A DNA stretch of 49,430 nt from an uncultured Bacilli bacterium (GCA_944332525.1 CALVKD010000035.1:1-49430), one strand, 5' to 3'. Positions 9,426 to 21,260 are shown, counted from the stretch's first letter. A program made the numbers and translations. Notes: generated from the letters alone by a model not told the origin.

Positions 9426-9459
9426 AATTACCCTCCAACTGAAGTAAAATTCAGTTAAA

Positions 9460-9488
9460 AAAAGTTCACCTTCAATGGTGAACTTTTG
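9460..9488. terminator. Bidirectional intrinsic terminator
   Basis: AAAAGTTCACC (9460-9470) pairs with GGTGAACTTTT (9477-9487) around a six-base loop, with A and T runs on both sides. It separates the convergent GH5 and pgi genes. Confidence 0.85.
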
Positions 9489-9505
9489 TTTTGCCTTTTT
9501 ATTAA

Positions 9506-10783
9506 TCAATAGCCAGGTTTTCCAAGTAAATGGAACATATTTTTCTTATAAATTTCAACGCCTGGTTGGTTAAATGGGTTAATCTTTAATAAGTATGCAG
9601 ACATTGCGCATGATCTCATAAAGAAGTAGAAAAGATATCCAAGATTATATTCATCTAATTTCTCAACGTGGAGAACAATATTAGGAACTCCTCCATCGAC
9701 GTGAGCTTTTAAGGTTCCTAAGAAAGCTTGTTCGTTAACTTCTGAAAGCTTTTTACCTTCAAGGAAGTTTAATCCGTCGAGATTATCTTCATCGTGTGGA
9801 ACTGTTAAATCAAGTAAAGGTGAATCGACTTTGACGACCGTTTCGAATAAGACGTGTGAGCCTTCTTGAATGAATTGTCCTAAGGAGTGAAGGTCAGTTG
9901 TGAATGTGACTGAATCAGGTAATAATCCTTTGCCGTCTTTTCCTTCGCTTTCACCAAAAAGTTGTTTTAACCATTCACCGATCTGGGTATATTGAAGTTC
10001 ATATGTAACGAACATTTCAACCTGCTTATTGTTGTTGTAGAAATAATCTCTAGCAGCAGCATATTGATAGGCTGGGTTCGTAAAGATGTCTTCGTTGTTT
10101 AAATCATTCATCGCATCTCTGCAGCCTTTCATTAATTGATCAATATCGCAGCCAGCGCAGGCGATTGGTAATAAACCTACTGCAGTAATAACTGAGTAAC
10201 GGCCTCCGATGTCATCAGGGATAACAAAGGTTTCATAGCCTTCTTCATCAGCTTCTTTCTTTAAAGCACCTCTTGCTTTATCGGTTGTTGCAAAGATAGC
10301 TTTGCTAGCAGCTTCTTTACCGACTTTCTTAATCAATAATTCTTTTAAGAGGCGGAAAGCGACGCTGGTTTCAGTTGTTGTTCCTGATTTTGAAATAACA
10401 TTAATTGCAAATTTCTTATCTTCAAGATAGGTTAATACTTGTTTGATATAAGTAGGTGAAAGAGTATTTCCGAAGAAAATAATTTCTAATTTATCATCTC
10501 CGTAAAGTCCTTTAAGAGCTTCAATTGCTGCTCTTGCGCCTAGATATGATCCACCGATGCCGGCGACAACTAAAACATCATAATTCTTTCTAATGTTCTT
10601 TGCGGCTTCTTTGATTCTGGCAAATTCTTCTTTGTCATAATCTTTTGGCCAGGTTGTCCAACCTAAGAAATCGTTTCCTAATCCGGTCTTTTCGTTGATC
10701 ATCTTATGAATCTTTTTGACTTCTTCAGCATAAGATTTAAACGGAATAGGGTTGATGGTGTTACTTAAATCTAGTTTAATCAT
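9506..10783 (-). CDS. pgi: Glucose-6-phosphate isomerase
   Basis: At 425 residues this has the short form typical of Firmicutes (about 445). It interconverts glucose-6-phosphate and fructose-6-phosphate in the cytoplasm. Seen motifs include [16 protein letters not shown], the sugar-phosphate loop [31 protein letters not shown] matching the PGI signature, and [11 protein letters not shown]. The C-terminal [18 protein letters not shown] carries the conserved Lys. It is preceded by AAGGAGG and overlaps the S1-domain gene by 8 bases, so it is translated as the third gene of an ispD - S1 - pgi operon. It links the glucan-degrading enzymes to glycolysis together with gpmI at 16374. Confidence 0.96.
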   Translation of the reverse strand: MIKLDLSNTINPIPFKSYAEEVKKIHKMINEKTGLGNDFLGWTTWPKDYDKEEFARIKEAAKNIRKNYDVLVVAGIGGSYLGARAAIEALKGLYGDDKLEIIFFGNTLSPTYIKQVLTYLEDKKFAINVISKSGTTTETSVAFRLLKELLIKKVGKEAASKAIFATTDKARGALKKEADEEGYETFVIPDDIGGRYSVITAVGLLPIACAGCDIDQLMKGCRDAMNDLNNEDIFTNPAYQYAAARDYFYNNNKQVEMFVTYELQYTQIGEWLKQLFGESEGKDGKGLLPDSVTFTTDLHSLGQFIQEGSHVLFETVVKVDSPLLDLTVPHDEDNLDGLNFLEGKKLSEVNEQAFLGTLKAHVDGGVPNIVLHVEKLDEYNLGYLFYFFMRSCAMSAYLLKINPFNQPGVEIYKKNMFHLLGKPGY

Positions 10784-11171
10784 TTTTTTCCTCCTTGATT
10801 CTAGTAAGTTCTGTTTCTATCCATTCAGGTAATTTGTTGGCTAACGGAGTAAAATCGGCATGCGAAATGGTAACTTTCTTTTTTCTTGTCGTTACTGCTT
10901 GAGAATTGATTCTTCTAATGTTTTGCCTTCTTCTTTCCGCGACTTGTTTTAACGAGAGGCGGTAAAGATTTTTATCTTCGAGCAAAGCAATAATCTTAAC
11001 TCTAACATGTTGACCGATATTGACATAATCGGTGATATTTCTAACAAAGAAAGAAGAAATTTCTGAGATATGAATCAAACCGCATTCGTTATTTGGAAAA
11101 CGAATAAAAGCTCCATATGGCTGTATGCCGGTGACTTCACCGACCATGATATCTCCTACTTGGAATTCCAT
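10776..11171 (-). CDS. S1 RNA-binding domain protein (YugI/CvfD-like)
   Basis: The 131-residue protein has an N-terminal S1 domain (residues ~4-78: [49 protein letters not shown]). A basic C-terminal half ([20 protein letters not shown]) follows. Small S1 proteins of this layout (general stress protein 13, YugI, CvfD) associate with the ribosome and modulate translation. The ATG has GAGG 7 bases upstream. It overlaps ispD by 16 bases and pgi by 8 bases, a tightly coupled arrangement. Confidence 0.88.
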   Translation of the reverse strand: MEFQVGDIMVGEVTGIQPYGAFIRFPNNECGLIHISEISSFFVRNITDYVNIGQHVRVKIIALLEDKNLYRLSLKQVAERRRQNIRRINSQAVTTRKKKVTISHADFTPLANKLPEWIETELTRIKEEKND

Positions 11172-11848
11172 GTTGCTACCTCGCTTAGATAATTCTTTAG
11201 CAATAGTAAATCATCTTGATCGGTGATTTTAATATTGGTTTTTTCACCTTCAACATAGCAGATTTGAGCATTAAAACGTTTAGCTAGTTGTCCGTCATCA
11301 GTTAAATTGGTGATTCCTTGTTCGCTTAAACTTTTATGCCAAAAAAGTATTTGGCTATAGATAAAGGTTTGAGGTGTTTGAACGCTTAATAACTGATCGC
11401 GGTCAAGCGGGTTATAGGCTAAATCGACAATAGTATCGCTGATATGGGTAACTGAGATAGTTGCTGCTTGATTTTGTCCGCAGCAACGAATATTTTCTGT
11501 TATCAAATTTTTGCTAAGCAATGGGCGAGCTCCGTCATGAATAATGACAATATCATCATCTTGGCTCTTCATTGATTTTAAAGCATTATAAACCGATTCC
11601 TGACGAGTTACTCCTCCTGGAATAAGCTTTTTGACTTTACTAATTTGATATTCCTTCAAATATTGCTCATATAAACTGCGATATTCTTCGTTGATGACAA
11701 GATAGATATCATCAATCAACTCATGTGAAGAAAATTTTTCCAGAGTGTAGATAAAAAGTGGCTTATCATTAATTTTGATAAATTGCTTTGGTAACGAAGA
11801 TTGCATCCTCGTTCCTTTTCCTCCGGTTAAAATTACTGCGTGATTCAT
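11156..11848 (-). CDS. ispD: 2-C-methyl-D-erythritol 4-phosphate cytidylyltransferase (IspD/TarI family)
   Basis: The protein has 230 residues from the chosen ATG at 11848, which has AAGG at a suitable distance; a longer frame upstream adds nine residues without a ribosome site. Motifs: nucleotide loop GGKGTRM, PKQF, GGVTRQESVYNAL, HDGARPLL and the late NIKITDQDDL. This is the IspD fold that joins CTP to MEP in isoprenoid synthesis. The related TarI/TagD-like ribitol-phosphate enzyme shares most motifs, but HDGARP and RQESVYNAL fit IspD better. No other isoprenoid gene is in the window to confirm the pathway. First gene of the ispD - S1 - pgi operon. Confidence 0.72.
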   Translation of the reverse strand: MNHAVILTGGKGTRMQSSLPKQFIKINDKPLFIYTLEKFSSHELIDDIYLVINEEYRSLYEQYLKEYQISKVKKLIPGGVTRQESVYNALKSMKSQDDDIVIIHDGARPLLSKNLITENIRCCGQNQAATISVTHISDTIVDLAYNPLDRDQLLSVQTPQTFIYSQILFWHKSLSEQGITNLTDDGQLAKRFNAQICYVEGEKTNIKITDQDDLLLLKNYLSEVATWNSK

Positions 11849-11883
11849 ATTGCTTACCTTAATTATTATAATCATTTATTTCA

Positions 11884-11930
11884 ATGAATATAAAGATTAA
11901 ATAAAGATATTCATCATAATATGATAAAAT
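11884..11930 (+). promoter_or_regulatory. Divergent promoter region of ispD and GH2 with a palindrome
   Basis: ATGAATAT (11884-11891) and ATATTCAT (11907-11914) form perfect 8-base arms. An extended -10, TGATAAAAT (11922-11930), lies 18 bases before the GH2 start. The palindrome may be an operator; the regulator is unknown. Confidence 0.45.
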
Positions 11931-11947
11931 TAGTTTAAGGAATTATT

Positions 11948-13870
11948 ATGAGAAAAGTAATCAATATTAATCATGGATGGAAAGTTATTTTGCCTAATCA
12001 AAATAAAGAAATTTCTATTTCCTTGCCGCACACGTTTAATAATATTGATGGCCAAGATGGCGGAAATGATTATTTACGCGGAAAATGCAATTATTATTAT
12101 CGTTTTAAAAATACTTTTTCTCAAAATGAAGATGTTTATTTAGAAGTTAAAGGCGCTAATAGTGTTGCATCAGTCTATTTAAATAATAATTTTTTGACAA
12201 TTCATAAGGGTGGATATTCATCATTTATAGTTAAGCTTAGCCAATATCTTCAAGACGATAATCTTTTAAAAATAATGGTGGATAATTCTAACTTTAGCGA
12301 TGTCTATCCTTCTCGTGCTGATTTTACTTTTTATGGAGGATTATATCGTGATGTTAATTTAATTATCGTTAATAAAAAGCATTTTGAATTTGATGACTAT
12401 GGAGGAAATGGGTTAAGAGTTAATATCAAAAAAGAAAATGGAGAATGGTTTATATCTCCGATAGTAAAAACTAATTCTCAGAATAAAGTTGAAATCGTCC
12501 TTAAAGATGATAAAGATAAAGAAGTATGTAAATTAGTGAATAATAAATTTGTTAAAATAAATAATCCTCATCTTTGGAATGGAATTTCAGATCCATATTT
12601 GTATAAAGTTGTCGCCTCATTAAGAGATGATGATCTTCTTGATCAAATAGAAACTTTTTGCGGATTTAGAGAATTTTCTTTTTCACCTAAAAGTGGTTTT
12701 ATATTAAATGGTAAAAAATATCCATTACGCGGAGTGGCGCGTCATCAAGATTATTTAAATAAAGGCAATGCTTTAATTAAAGTAGATCATGAAAAAGATA
12801 TCTCGCTAATTTTAGAAATGGGTGCGAATTGCCTTCGCTTAGCTCATTATCAACAAGATGATTATTTTTATTATCTTTGCGATAAAAATGGGTTGCTAGT
12901 TTATAGCGAGATTCCTTTGATATCTCAATATTTACCTAATGGCGATGATAATGCTATATCGCAGCTTAAAGAGTTAATACATCAAACGTATAACCACCCA
13001 AGTATTTTTGTTTACGGAATCGCTAATGAGATAACCATGTTTAAAAATAATAAACAAGAAAAGTTACACTTATTAAAAGTTTTAAATAATATTTGTCATA
13101 AAGAAGATAATACTAGACTGACATCTTTAGCATGCTTTGCTATGTGTTCACCTTTTAATAAAACCAGTAAGATAACTGATATTGTTGGTTGGAATTTATA
13201 TTTGGGATGGTATGTTCCTTTCTTATTTCTCAATGATATTTGGTTAAGTGTATTTCACTTTTTATTTCCTAAAAGAATTTTAGCTTTTTCTGAATATGGT
13301 GCAGAAGGCATGATAACTTTGCATTCAGCGCATCCTAAAAGAATGGATAATAGCGAAGAATATCAATGTAAGTATCATGAATATATGCTTAGATGCTTTC
13401 AAAGACATCCGTATCTTTATTTATCTTTTGTTTGGATTATGTTTGATTTTGGATCAGATGGAAGAGAGCAAGGCGGTGATAATGGCAAAAATCATAAAGG
13501 TTTAGTTACCTTTGATAGAAAAACAAAAAAAGATGCATTCTATCTTTATAAAGCTTTTTGGTCGAGCGAAGATTTTATTCATATTTGCTCCAAGCGTTAT
13601 AAGAATCGACATGAAAAGAAAACCGAGATAAAAATTTATTCGCATACTGATAAAATTATTTCAGTTTTTCAAAACAATAAATTGATTAAGCAGTTTAAAA
13701 ATAAAAAAATCTTTAAATTTCGTTGCTTGCTAAAAGATAGAGAAAATATTTTCGTAGTCACTGATGGACAGCATTCGGATACGATAATTATTAATAAAGT
13801 AGATAGTATAGATAATTCGTATATTCTTAAAGATGGCAACAGTTATAGCTGGGAAAAGGATTTAAAATAA
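11948..13870 (+). CDS. GH2 family beta-galactosidase/beta-glucuronidase-like enzyme
   Basis: This is a 640-residue cytoplasmic enzyme with no signal peptide. The N-terminal sugar-binding domain (~1-165) has HTFNNIDGQDGG and SRADFTFYGGLYRDV. An immunoglobulin-like domain follows, then the barrel (~255-540) with PLRGVARHQDY, acid/base E361 in GIANEIT and nucleophile E449 in FSEYGAEG. The sequence FVWIMFDFGSDGREQGGDNGKNHKGLV is typical of GH2 enzymes with a DUF4982-less, short C terminus. Substrate (beta-galactoside or other) is not decided by sequence. It stands alone, 17 bases downstream of an extended -10, divergent from ispD. Confidence 0.87.
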   Translation: MRKVININHGWKVILPNQNKEISISLPHTFNNIDGQDGGNDYLRGKCNYYYRFKNTFSQNEDVYLEVKGANSVASVYLNNNFLTIHKGGYSSFIVKLSQYLQDDNLLKIMVDNSNFSDVYPSRADFTFYGGLYRDVNLIIVNKKHFEFDDYGGNGLRVNIKKENGEWFISPIVKTNSQNKVEIVLKDDKDKEVCKLVNNKFVKINNPHLWNGISDPYLYKVVASLRDDDLLDQIETFCGFREFSFSPKSGFILNGKKYPLRGVARHQDYLNKGNALIKVDHEKDISLILEMGANCLRLAHYQQDDYFYYLCDKNGLLVYSEIPLISQYLPNGDDNAISQLKELIHQTYNHPSIFVYGIANEITMFKNNKQEKLHLLKVLNNICHKEDNTRLTSLACFAMCSPFNKTSKITDIVGWNLYLGWYVPFLFLNDIWLSVFHFLFPKRILAFSEYGAEGMITLHSAHPKRMDNSEEYQCKYHEYMLRCFQRHPYLYLSFVWIMFDFGSDGREQGGDNGKNHKGLVTFDRKTKKDAFYLYKAFWSSEDFIHICSKRYKNRHEKKTEIKIYSHTDKIISVFQNNKLIKQFKNKKIFKFRCLLKDRENIFVVTDGQHSDTIIINKVDSIDNSYILKDGNSYSWEKDLK

Positions 13871-13985
13871 AAGTTTTTTAATTTTTGCTTCACCTTTATT
13901 TTAATATTTTAAGAAAATTCTTCTTTCAGCTTCTTTTTCTTTATTAATTTAGGCATTTCCTAGATAATTGAAATGTTAATTTTGA

Positions 13986-15611
<1,626 letters not shown>

Positions 15612-15623
15612 AATATAACTTTT

Positions 15624-15658
15624 GAGAAAAAGCCGGTTAAGGTTTTTTCTCTTTTTTT
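15624..15658 (+). terminator. Intrinsic terminator of pyrG
   Basis: GAGAAAAAGCC (15624-15634) pairs with GGTTTTTTCTC (15641-15651) with one G-T pair, followed by seven T. The T run directly abuts the GGAGG ribosome site of the next gene, so that gene's RNA probably comes from read-through. Confidence 0.8.
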
Positions 15659-15668
15659 GGAGGATTTT

Positions 15669-16274
15669 ATGAAATTTGTTCTCGTAACAGCAAAGTGGAA
15701 AGATAATATGACAGTTTTTTACCGTAAAATGTGGGTAAGAGAAGATATTTCTTTAGTTAAATTTGGATATCAATTAACCAAGCTTATCAAGGCAAAATTT
15801 AGTCATATGTTCTTTTTTAAGACAATGGATGAAAATAAATATTATGTTGATGAACTTTGGCTCAATCAGCAGAAACATGCAGAAGATTATAGTAAATTCA
15901 ATCTTATTGATGAATTAGATAAATATCAAAAATTAATTTATGAATACGATTCTAATCAAGATTATGAATTTGTTATTGAGATGGATAAAAATCAGACTTT
16001 AGAAATTCCTTTGATGACAGATGTTCTTTTATTTGAAGCAGAAGGAGACGGAATATTTGAAGACAATATTCAAGGATTAAGAGATTTTCTTAACGGAAAT
16101 GTTTCTGAAAAGACTTTATATTCCGCTGGTGAAAAATTATCGAAAAACTATTCTTTTAAAACAATTTTTGATTACGATTATGTCAATTTAATGTTAATTT
16201 ATGATCTTCCATATTTTTTATCTTGGGAAGATGATGGTCTAAATGATGATATAAGCGACGAAAATGATATTTAA
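15669..16274 (+). CDS. Plasmid pRiA4b ORF-3-like protein
   Basis: The start at ATG 15669 follows GGAGG at 15659-15663; a TTG-initiated extension at 15657 overlaps that site and is rejected. The 201-residue product shows the order FYRKMWVREDISLVKFGYQL, then FKTMDENKYYV, then KYQKLIYEYDSNQDYEFVIEM. These match the usual pRiA4b ORF-3 fold motifs (W-R-R/K-I-x-V-x-x-D-I-S-L ... Y-Y-D-F-G-D-x-W-x-F-x-I). The C-terminal third is acidic (DDGLNDDISDENDI). Family members have no settled biochemical role. It lies between pyrG and gpmI and has no obvious functional partner. Confidence 0.6.
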   Translation: MKFVLVTAKWKDNMTVFYRKMWVREDISLVKFGYQLTKLIKAKFSHMFFFKTMDENKYYVDELWLNQQKHAEDYSKFNLIDELDKYQKLIYEYDSNQDYEFVIEMDKNQTLEIPLMTDVLLFEAEGDGIFEDNIQGLRDFLNGNVSEKTLYSAGEKLSKNYSFKTIFDYDYVNLMLIYDLPYFLSWEDDGLNDDISDENDI

Positions 16275-16373
16275 TTAATATTTCTAATTTGATAGCTTAA
16301 TCGAGACCTTAAATTCTTTATTTCTTTTAATCATAAATATATAATAGTTTTGTAACTAAAAGGAGAACTTTTT

Positions 16374-17975
16374 ATGTCAAATAAACCAGTTATTTTATGC
16401 ATCATGGATGGATATGGTCTGGCTCCAGCTTCTTCTGGAAATGCAATTAGCCAAGCAAAAAAACCACATCTCGATGCAATTTTTAAAGAATATCCATATA
16501 CCACGATTAAGGCTTCTGGTGAAGCAGTCGGTTTACCTGATGGTCAAATGGGTAATTCAGAAGTCGGTCACCTCAATATCGGTGCTGGCAGAATTGTTTA
16601 TCAATCATTAACTTTAATTAATAAAGCTGTCAAAGATGGCACATTCTTTAAAAACGAAAAATATTTAGATGCGATGAACCATGCTAAAAAGCATCATTCA
16701 CATCTTCATATCTTTGGCTTGATGTCTGATGGCGGAGTCCATTCTCACGTCAATCATATCTGCGCGATTATTAAAATGGCAAAGCAACAAGGATTAGATG
16801 ATGTCTTTGTTCATGCCTTTATGGATGGACGTGACGTCGATCCTCAATCCGGCGTTAAATATCTTGATATGGTCCAAAAAACTATGGATGAAGAAGGAAT
16901 TGGACATATCGCTTCAATTTCCGGTAGATATTGGGCGATGGACAGAGATAAAAACTTTGATCGTATTGATGTCGCCTACAAGGTAATGGTCGATCATGAA
17001 GGTAAGTCTTTCACTGATTACCACGCTTATTTAAAAGAGCAATATGAATATTTGCCGACAATCGGTAAAGAACCTAGTGATGAATTTGTCACACCGGCTT
17101 ATAACGCAAATGTCGATGGCAGAATTAAAGATGATGATGCAATTGTCTTTATGAATTTCCGTCCAGATAGAGCTATTCAAATTTCTACTTTATTTACCAA
17201 TCCATATTTCTATGAACATCCAACTCTCAAAGCTGATGGTACTCCAGCATTTAAGCCATACGTTCCTTCACATGTTTTAAAGAACATCTTCTATGTCTGC
17301 ACGATGAAGTATGCTGATTCAGTTAAAGGTGAAATCGCTTTTGCTTTACCAAAGACTGATAATGTCCTCGGTGAATTCTTAGCAGATCACGGCTATCATC
17401 AATTAAGAATTGCTGAAACTGAAAAATACGCTCATGTCACTTTCTTCTTTGATGGAACTAAGAACTATGATGGAGTCGAAAGACCTGAATTAAAGAATTG
17501 CCGCCGCGTATTAATTAATTCACCAAAAGTTGCTACATATGATATGAAACCAGAAATGTCAGCTTATGAAGTAACTGATGCATTAATTAATGAATTAAAC
17601 AAAGGCGATCTCGATGTTGTTATCGTTAACTACGCAAACTGCGATATGGTTGGTCACACAGCAGTCATACCAGCAGCAATCAAAGCTGTTGAAACTGTTG
17701 ATGAATGTGTTGGCAGAGTCTTTGATTGGACACAGAAACACGGCGGAGTGATGATTATTATCGCTGATCACGGTAATGCTGAAAAAGAACTTGATGAACA
17801 TGGTAATCCATTTACCGCACATACAACAAACGTTGTTCCTTGCTGCATCACTAAGAAAGGTCTCACCTTAAGAGAAGATGGTAAATTAAGCAATATCGCT
17901 CCGACAATTATTGAATTATTAGGCGATAAGGCACCAAAAGAAATGGATGAGCCTTCAATGATTATTAATAAGTAA
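16374..17975 (+). CDS. gpmI: 2,3-bisphosphoglycerate-independent phosphoglycerate mutase
   Basis: This is a 533-residue two-domain metalloenzyme of lower glycolysis that converts 3-phosphoglycerate to 2-phosphoglycerate. Motifs: CIMDGYG metal site, nucleophile S62 in GQMGNSEVGHLNIGAGR, HIFGLMSDGGVHSH, MDGRDVDPQSG, RYWAMDRD, FMNFRPDRA, and a C-terminal metal cluster NYANCDMVGHT plus IIADHGNAE. An AAGGAG site and a TATAAT hexamer near 16339 lie upstream. It is monocistronic, with a strong terminator at 17999. Confidence 0.98.
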   Translation: MSNKPVILCIMDGYGLAPASSGNAISQAKKPHLDAIFKEYPYTTIKASGEAVGLPDGQMGNSEVGHLNIGAGRIVYQSLTLINKAVKDGTFFKNEKYLDAMNHAKKHHSHLHIFGLMSDGGVHSHVNHICAIIKMAKQQGLDDVFVHAFMDGRDVDPQSGVKYLDMVQKTMDEEGIGHIASISGRYWAMDRDKNFDRIDVAYKVMVDHEGKSFTDYHAYLKEQYEYLPTIGKEPSDEFVTPAYNANVDGRIKDDDAIVFMNFRPDRAIQISTLFTNPYFYEHPTLKADGTPAFKPYVPSHVLKNIFYVCTMKYADSVKGEIAFALPKTDNVLGEFLADHGYHQLRIAETEKYAHVTFFFDGTKNYDGVERPELKNCRRVLINSPKVATYDMKPEMSAYEVTDALINELNKGDLDVVIVNYANCDMVGHTAVIPAAIKAVETVDECVGRVFDWTQKHGGVMIIIADHGNAEKELDEHGNPFTAHTTNVVPCCITKKGLTLREDGKLSNIAPTIIELLGDKAPKEMDEPSMIINK

Positions 17976-17998
17976 TAATCTAGATAAGTTGATATTTT

Positions 17999-18029
17999 AA
18001 GACCAAAGTCAATGGGCTTTGGTCTTTTT
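17999..18029 (+). terminator. Intrinsic terminator of gpmI
   Basis: AAGACCAAAG (17999-18008) and CTTTGGTCTT (18017-18026) form a perfect 10-base stem followed by a T run. Confidence 0.9.
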
Positions 18030-18101
18030 CTTCATAAATTATAATATTTCTTTGATATTATGGCTTATTCGGTTAACATGGTGATTACTTAGGAGGAATT
18101 T

Positions 18102-19796
18102 ATGAAATTAGAAGAAATGAAATATCAACGCGTTAACATTGATAAGTTGACAAAAAAAGTTAATGCTTTATTAGATGAATTTAATAATGCTGAATCTTTT
18201 GAAACACAAGATAAAGTTTTTAATAAATTAAATAAGGTATTTGATGATGCGGCATCGGATTATACTTTGATTTCTATTCACTATACTTGTGATACGAATA
18301 ACAAAAAATATGTTGCCGATCAAGAAGATGCTTCCACGACCGAACCACTTCTTTCTGATCTCGCTCAAAAGATGAATAAAGCCTTAATCGCTTCAAAGTT
18401 TAAAGATCAATATATTGAAAAATATGGTGAACACCTCTTTAAAATGATTGAAGCATCATTGAAATCTTTTTCACCAGAAGTGATTGATGAACTACAAAAA
18501 ATTAATTTACTTGTTAATAAATATGATGCTTTAATCGCTTCAGCAAAGATTGAATTTAATGGTGAAACATATAATTTGTCGCAAATGGCTAAGTTTGCTC
18601 AATCTCTTGATAGAAATGTGAGAAGAGAAGCCGCGCTTAAAGCTGCAAAATTTTTTGAAGATAACGATCAAGAACTCGGTGACATTTATGATCAGCTCGT
18701 TAAATTAAGAACGCAGATGGCCAAAAAACTCGGCTTTAATAATTATGTTGAACTCGGGTATTTACGCCTAGGAAGAACTGATTATAACGCTCAAGACATC
18801 GCGTTATACCGCGATGAAATTTATAAACACATCGTCCCAATTACTAATAAATATTTCTTAGAGCAAAAAGAAAGAATCGGTGTTGAGAATCCTCAGTATT
18901 ACGATTTTAATATTGAATTTAAAAACGGAAATCCTGCACCTAAAGGAGACGTGCACACATTAGTTAATAAAGCTCAAGAAATGTATCATCAGCTTTCTAA
19001 AACTACCGATGAATTCTTTGCTTTTTTAAGAGAAAACCATTTAATGGATTTAGAAGCGAGAAAAGGTAAAGTTGGTGGAGGATATATGACATTTATTCCT
19101 CGTTATAAATCACCTTTTATCTTTGCTAATTTCAATGGAACATTAAGTGACGTTAATACATTAACTCATGAATTTGGCCATGCCTTACAGGGCTATCTCA
19201 CCAGAAATTTCAAAATCAGCGATTATCGCTCACCGACATTAGAAGCCTGTGAAATCCATTCAACTAGTATGGAATTATTTACATACCCATGGATGGACTT
19301 GTTCTTTGGAGAAGATGTTGAAAAATATCGTTATCAAAATTTAAAGGACGAACTCTGCTTTATTCCTTACGGCACAGTTATTGATGAATTCCAGCATTTT
19401 GTTTATGAGCATCCCGAGATTTCTCATGAAGAGAGATGTCAAGCTTATAAGAGGATTGAAGAAAAATATTTACCGCATAAAAAATATGATGACTGCGAGA
19501 TTTATAGCCGTGGCCGTTTCTGGTTAAAACAAGGCCATGTCTTCTCAACCCCATTTTATTATATCGATTATACTTTAGCTCATCTCTGCGCCTTCCAGTT
19601 CTTCACCCTCGATTTAAAAAATCATGAAAAAGCTTGGAATAAATATTTAAGATTTTCCAAGATGGGAGGCAAATACGGCTTTAGAGAATTGCTTGCTAAA
19701 GCTCATTTACTAAATCCTCTTGATCAAGGAAATATCAAAAAAATTATTAAACCGATTGAAAATTATTTAGATGAATTTAAGTTACCTAATGAATAA
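18102..19796 (+). CDS. M3 family oligoendopeptidase F
   Basis: This 564-residue cytoplasmic zinc peptidase has the M3 motif THEFGHALQGY, with H356 and H360 as zinc ligands and E357 catalytic. The third ligand is in EACEIHSTSMELF. The length matches the M3 family oligoendopeptidase subgroup of Firmicutes (about 560-600). It degrades short peptides, probably for nutrition or turnover. AGGAGGAATT gives a strong start. It stands alone between two terminators. Confidence 0.94.
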   Translation: MKLEEMKYQRVNIDKLTKKVNALLDEFNNAESFETQDKVFNKLNKVFDDAASDYTLISIHYTCDTNNKKYVADQEDASTTEPLLSDLAQKMNKALIASKFKDQYIEKYGEHLFKMIEASLKSFSPEVIDELQKINLLVNKYDALIASAKIEFNGETYNLSQMAKFAQSLDRNVRREAALKAAKFFEDNDQELGDIYDQLVKLRTQMAKKLGFNNYVELGYLRLGRTDYNAQDIALYRDEIYKHIVPITNKYFLEQKERIGVENPQYYDFNIEFKNGNPAPKGDVHTLVNKAQEMYHQLSKTTDEFFAFLRENHLMDLEARKGKVGGGYMTFIPRYKSPFIFANFNGTLSDVNTLTHEFGHALQGYLTRNFKISDYRSPTLEACEIHSTSMELFTYPWMDLFFGEDVEKYRYQNLKDELCFIPYGTVIDEFQHFVYEHPEISHEERCQAYKRIEEKYLPHKKYDDCEIYSRGRFWLKQGHVFSTPFYYIDYTLAHLCAFQFFTLDLKNHEKAWNKYLRFSKMGGKYGFRELLAKAHLLNPLDQGNIKKIIKPIENYLDEFKLPNE

Positions 19797-19801
19797 TTAT
19801 G

Positions 19802-19824
19802 AGGCATCGAAAAGATGCCTTTTT
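19802..19824 (+). terminator. Intrinsic terminator of the M3 peptidase gene
   Basis: AGGCATC (19802-19808) / GATGCCT (19814-19820) with a GAAAA loop and a following T run. Confidence 0.85.
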
Positions 19825-19848
19825 ATATTAAAATGTGACCTAATGAAT

Positions 19849-21147
19849 TTATTTTAATTTAGGCAATGATATTTTTATAAATATATATTGTTCAATATAT
19901 GAGACGAATAGATGGGTTACCATTCCAAATCCAAACATTAATATTATTAGATCTAAACTCATAGAAATAATTGAAAATGATGTCAATAAATAAAATATCC
20001 CATAATAAATAAAATTTATTATTAAGGAATTACATAGATTATATACGGTTTTCCCGTATCCTATGAATATATTATCAGGTATAACACATAGTGAATAGGC
20101 TATATAAAATGGAACAAGTTTCAAAAGAATATTATTTATTTCTAGAAAGTTTTCTAGTTTTTCAATTTTAGCTAAATAGAAATTCCAAGTTGGCATGGTT
20201 GCTAACCAGATTATTGAAGTAATAATCACGATGAAATAATAATTTGACTGCATAAGCGATTTGTATGGCTTTTTGCAATCGCTACGAATGATTTCTGTAA
20301 GAGCAGTAATTGGTATTAATAGCCAGCCATAAATGAAATTATTAGCTAACCAATATGAGCCCTGATTTGCAACCATATTCACCATTTTTACAACCATTAA
20401 CATATAGATAAAGTTATCTACAAATGATTGTAATCCAGAAAACATACCAATTTTTAAAAACATTTTAAAAACGGGAAGATCAGATTTGTTTAATAATGAT
20501 GGCTTAATAAATTTATTAAGAATTAGTATTATCAAAGTTGATAATGATAAAAGTGAATTAACAAAAATATTAGAATATGCAACACCTAAAGCTCCAATAT
20601 TTGGAATGATTATAAAATCAGAAATAATAAGTAAAACGCATTTAATTACTAAAAATAAGTAGACATAAATATTTTTGCTTAAAACGACAAAAACAACCAT
20701 CGCTAGGGAAGAAATAATTTCGATTGCAAAACTAATAGTTTCTAATCTAAGGTATTGAGTTGTCAATTCTACATTATCTTTAACCATTATTGATATTAGA
20801 TATTGCCCATAAAAACAACAAATAATTTGAAAAATAAAATATATGATAAATGCAATAATACCAGTTTTGAAAATTACTGATGAGAAATTCTCTTTTTCTG
20901 TTACATATATTTTGTTAAAAACTGAATAAAGAGGAATAACTAGAAAGGCTTTTAATGTTTCACTTATTAAATCATACCATTCCATTTGACCGAGAATGTT
21001 TATGATAGATGTATCGGAATTTAAAGAAATTAATGCCGTTCTAATGGCTTGATAGATGGCTGGTACCAATGCTAAAAGACATAATGAAATAAAAAGTTTC
21101 CAGTTAAAGTATTTTAAATTATTTAACCATATTTTAATTGTTGTCAT
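19849..21147 (-). CDS. MATE-like multi-pass membrane transporter
   Basis: The 432-residue protein has about 12 hydrophobic segments. The layout (repeat of six helices, LGQMEWYDLISETLKAFLVIPLY near the first bundle, IPNIGALGVAYSNIF at the middle, YGKTVYNL in the second half) is that of the MATE/polysaccharide-flippase superfamily. Substrate is unknown; drug, metabolite or lipid-linked sugar export are all possible. It is monocistronic, convergent with the M3 peptidase, and divergent from the DUF2130 gene. Confidence 0.7.
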   Translation of the reverse strand: MTTIKIWLNNLKYFNWKLFISLCLLALVPAIYQAIRTALISLNSDTSIINILGQMEWYDLISETLKAFLVIPLYSVFNKIYVTEKENFSSVIFKTGIIAFIIYFIFQIICCFYGQYLISIMVKDNVELTTQYLRLETISFAIEIISSLAMVVFVVLSKNIYVYLFLVIKCVLLIISDFIIIPNIGALGVAYSNIFVNSLLSLSTLIILILNKFIKPSLLNKSDLPVFKMFLKIGMFSGLQSFVDNFIYMLMVVKMVNMVANQGSYWLANNFIYGWLLIPITALTEIIRSDCKKPYKSLMQSNYYFIVIITSIIWLATMPTWNFYLAKIEKLENFLEINNILLKLVPFYIAYSLCVIPDNIFIGYGKTVYNLCNSLIINFIYYGIFYLLTSFSIISMSLDLIILMFGFGMVTHLFVSYIEQYIFIKISLPKLK

Positions 21148-21214
21148 AAATACCCCAAACTCATCTTATTTATTATATGACAAGTCAATCTTTTTGTTAA
21201 AAATTTGTTGCCAT

Positions 21215-21260
21215 GTTTAAAAACAACTTTTTAAACAAACAGTAAGATATCTGCTAAAAT
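21215..21260 (+). promoter_or_regulatory. Palindrome and extended -10 upstream of the DUF2130 gene
   Basis: GTTTAAAAA (21215-21223) and TTTTTAAAC (21228-21236) are perfect arms around CAAC. An extended -10, TGCTAAAAT (21252-21260), follows 15 bases later and precedes the ATG by 19 bases. The palindrome would cover the -35 area, as expected for an operator. Confidence 0.45.

Noticed and set aside
15657-15668. TTG start for the pRiA4b ORF-3-like protein
   Set aside because: It overlaps the GGAGG ribosome site that serves ATG 15669.
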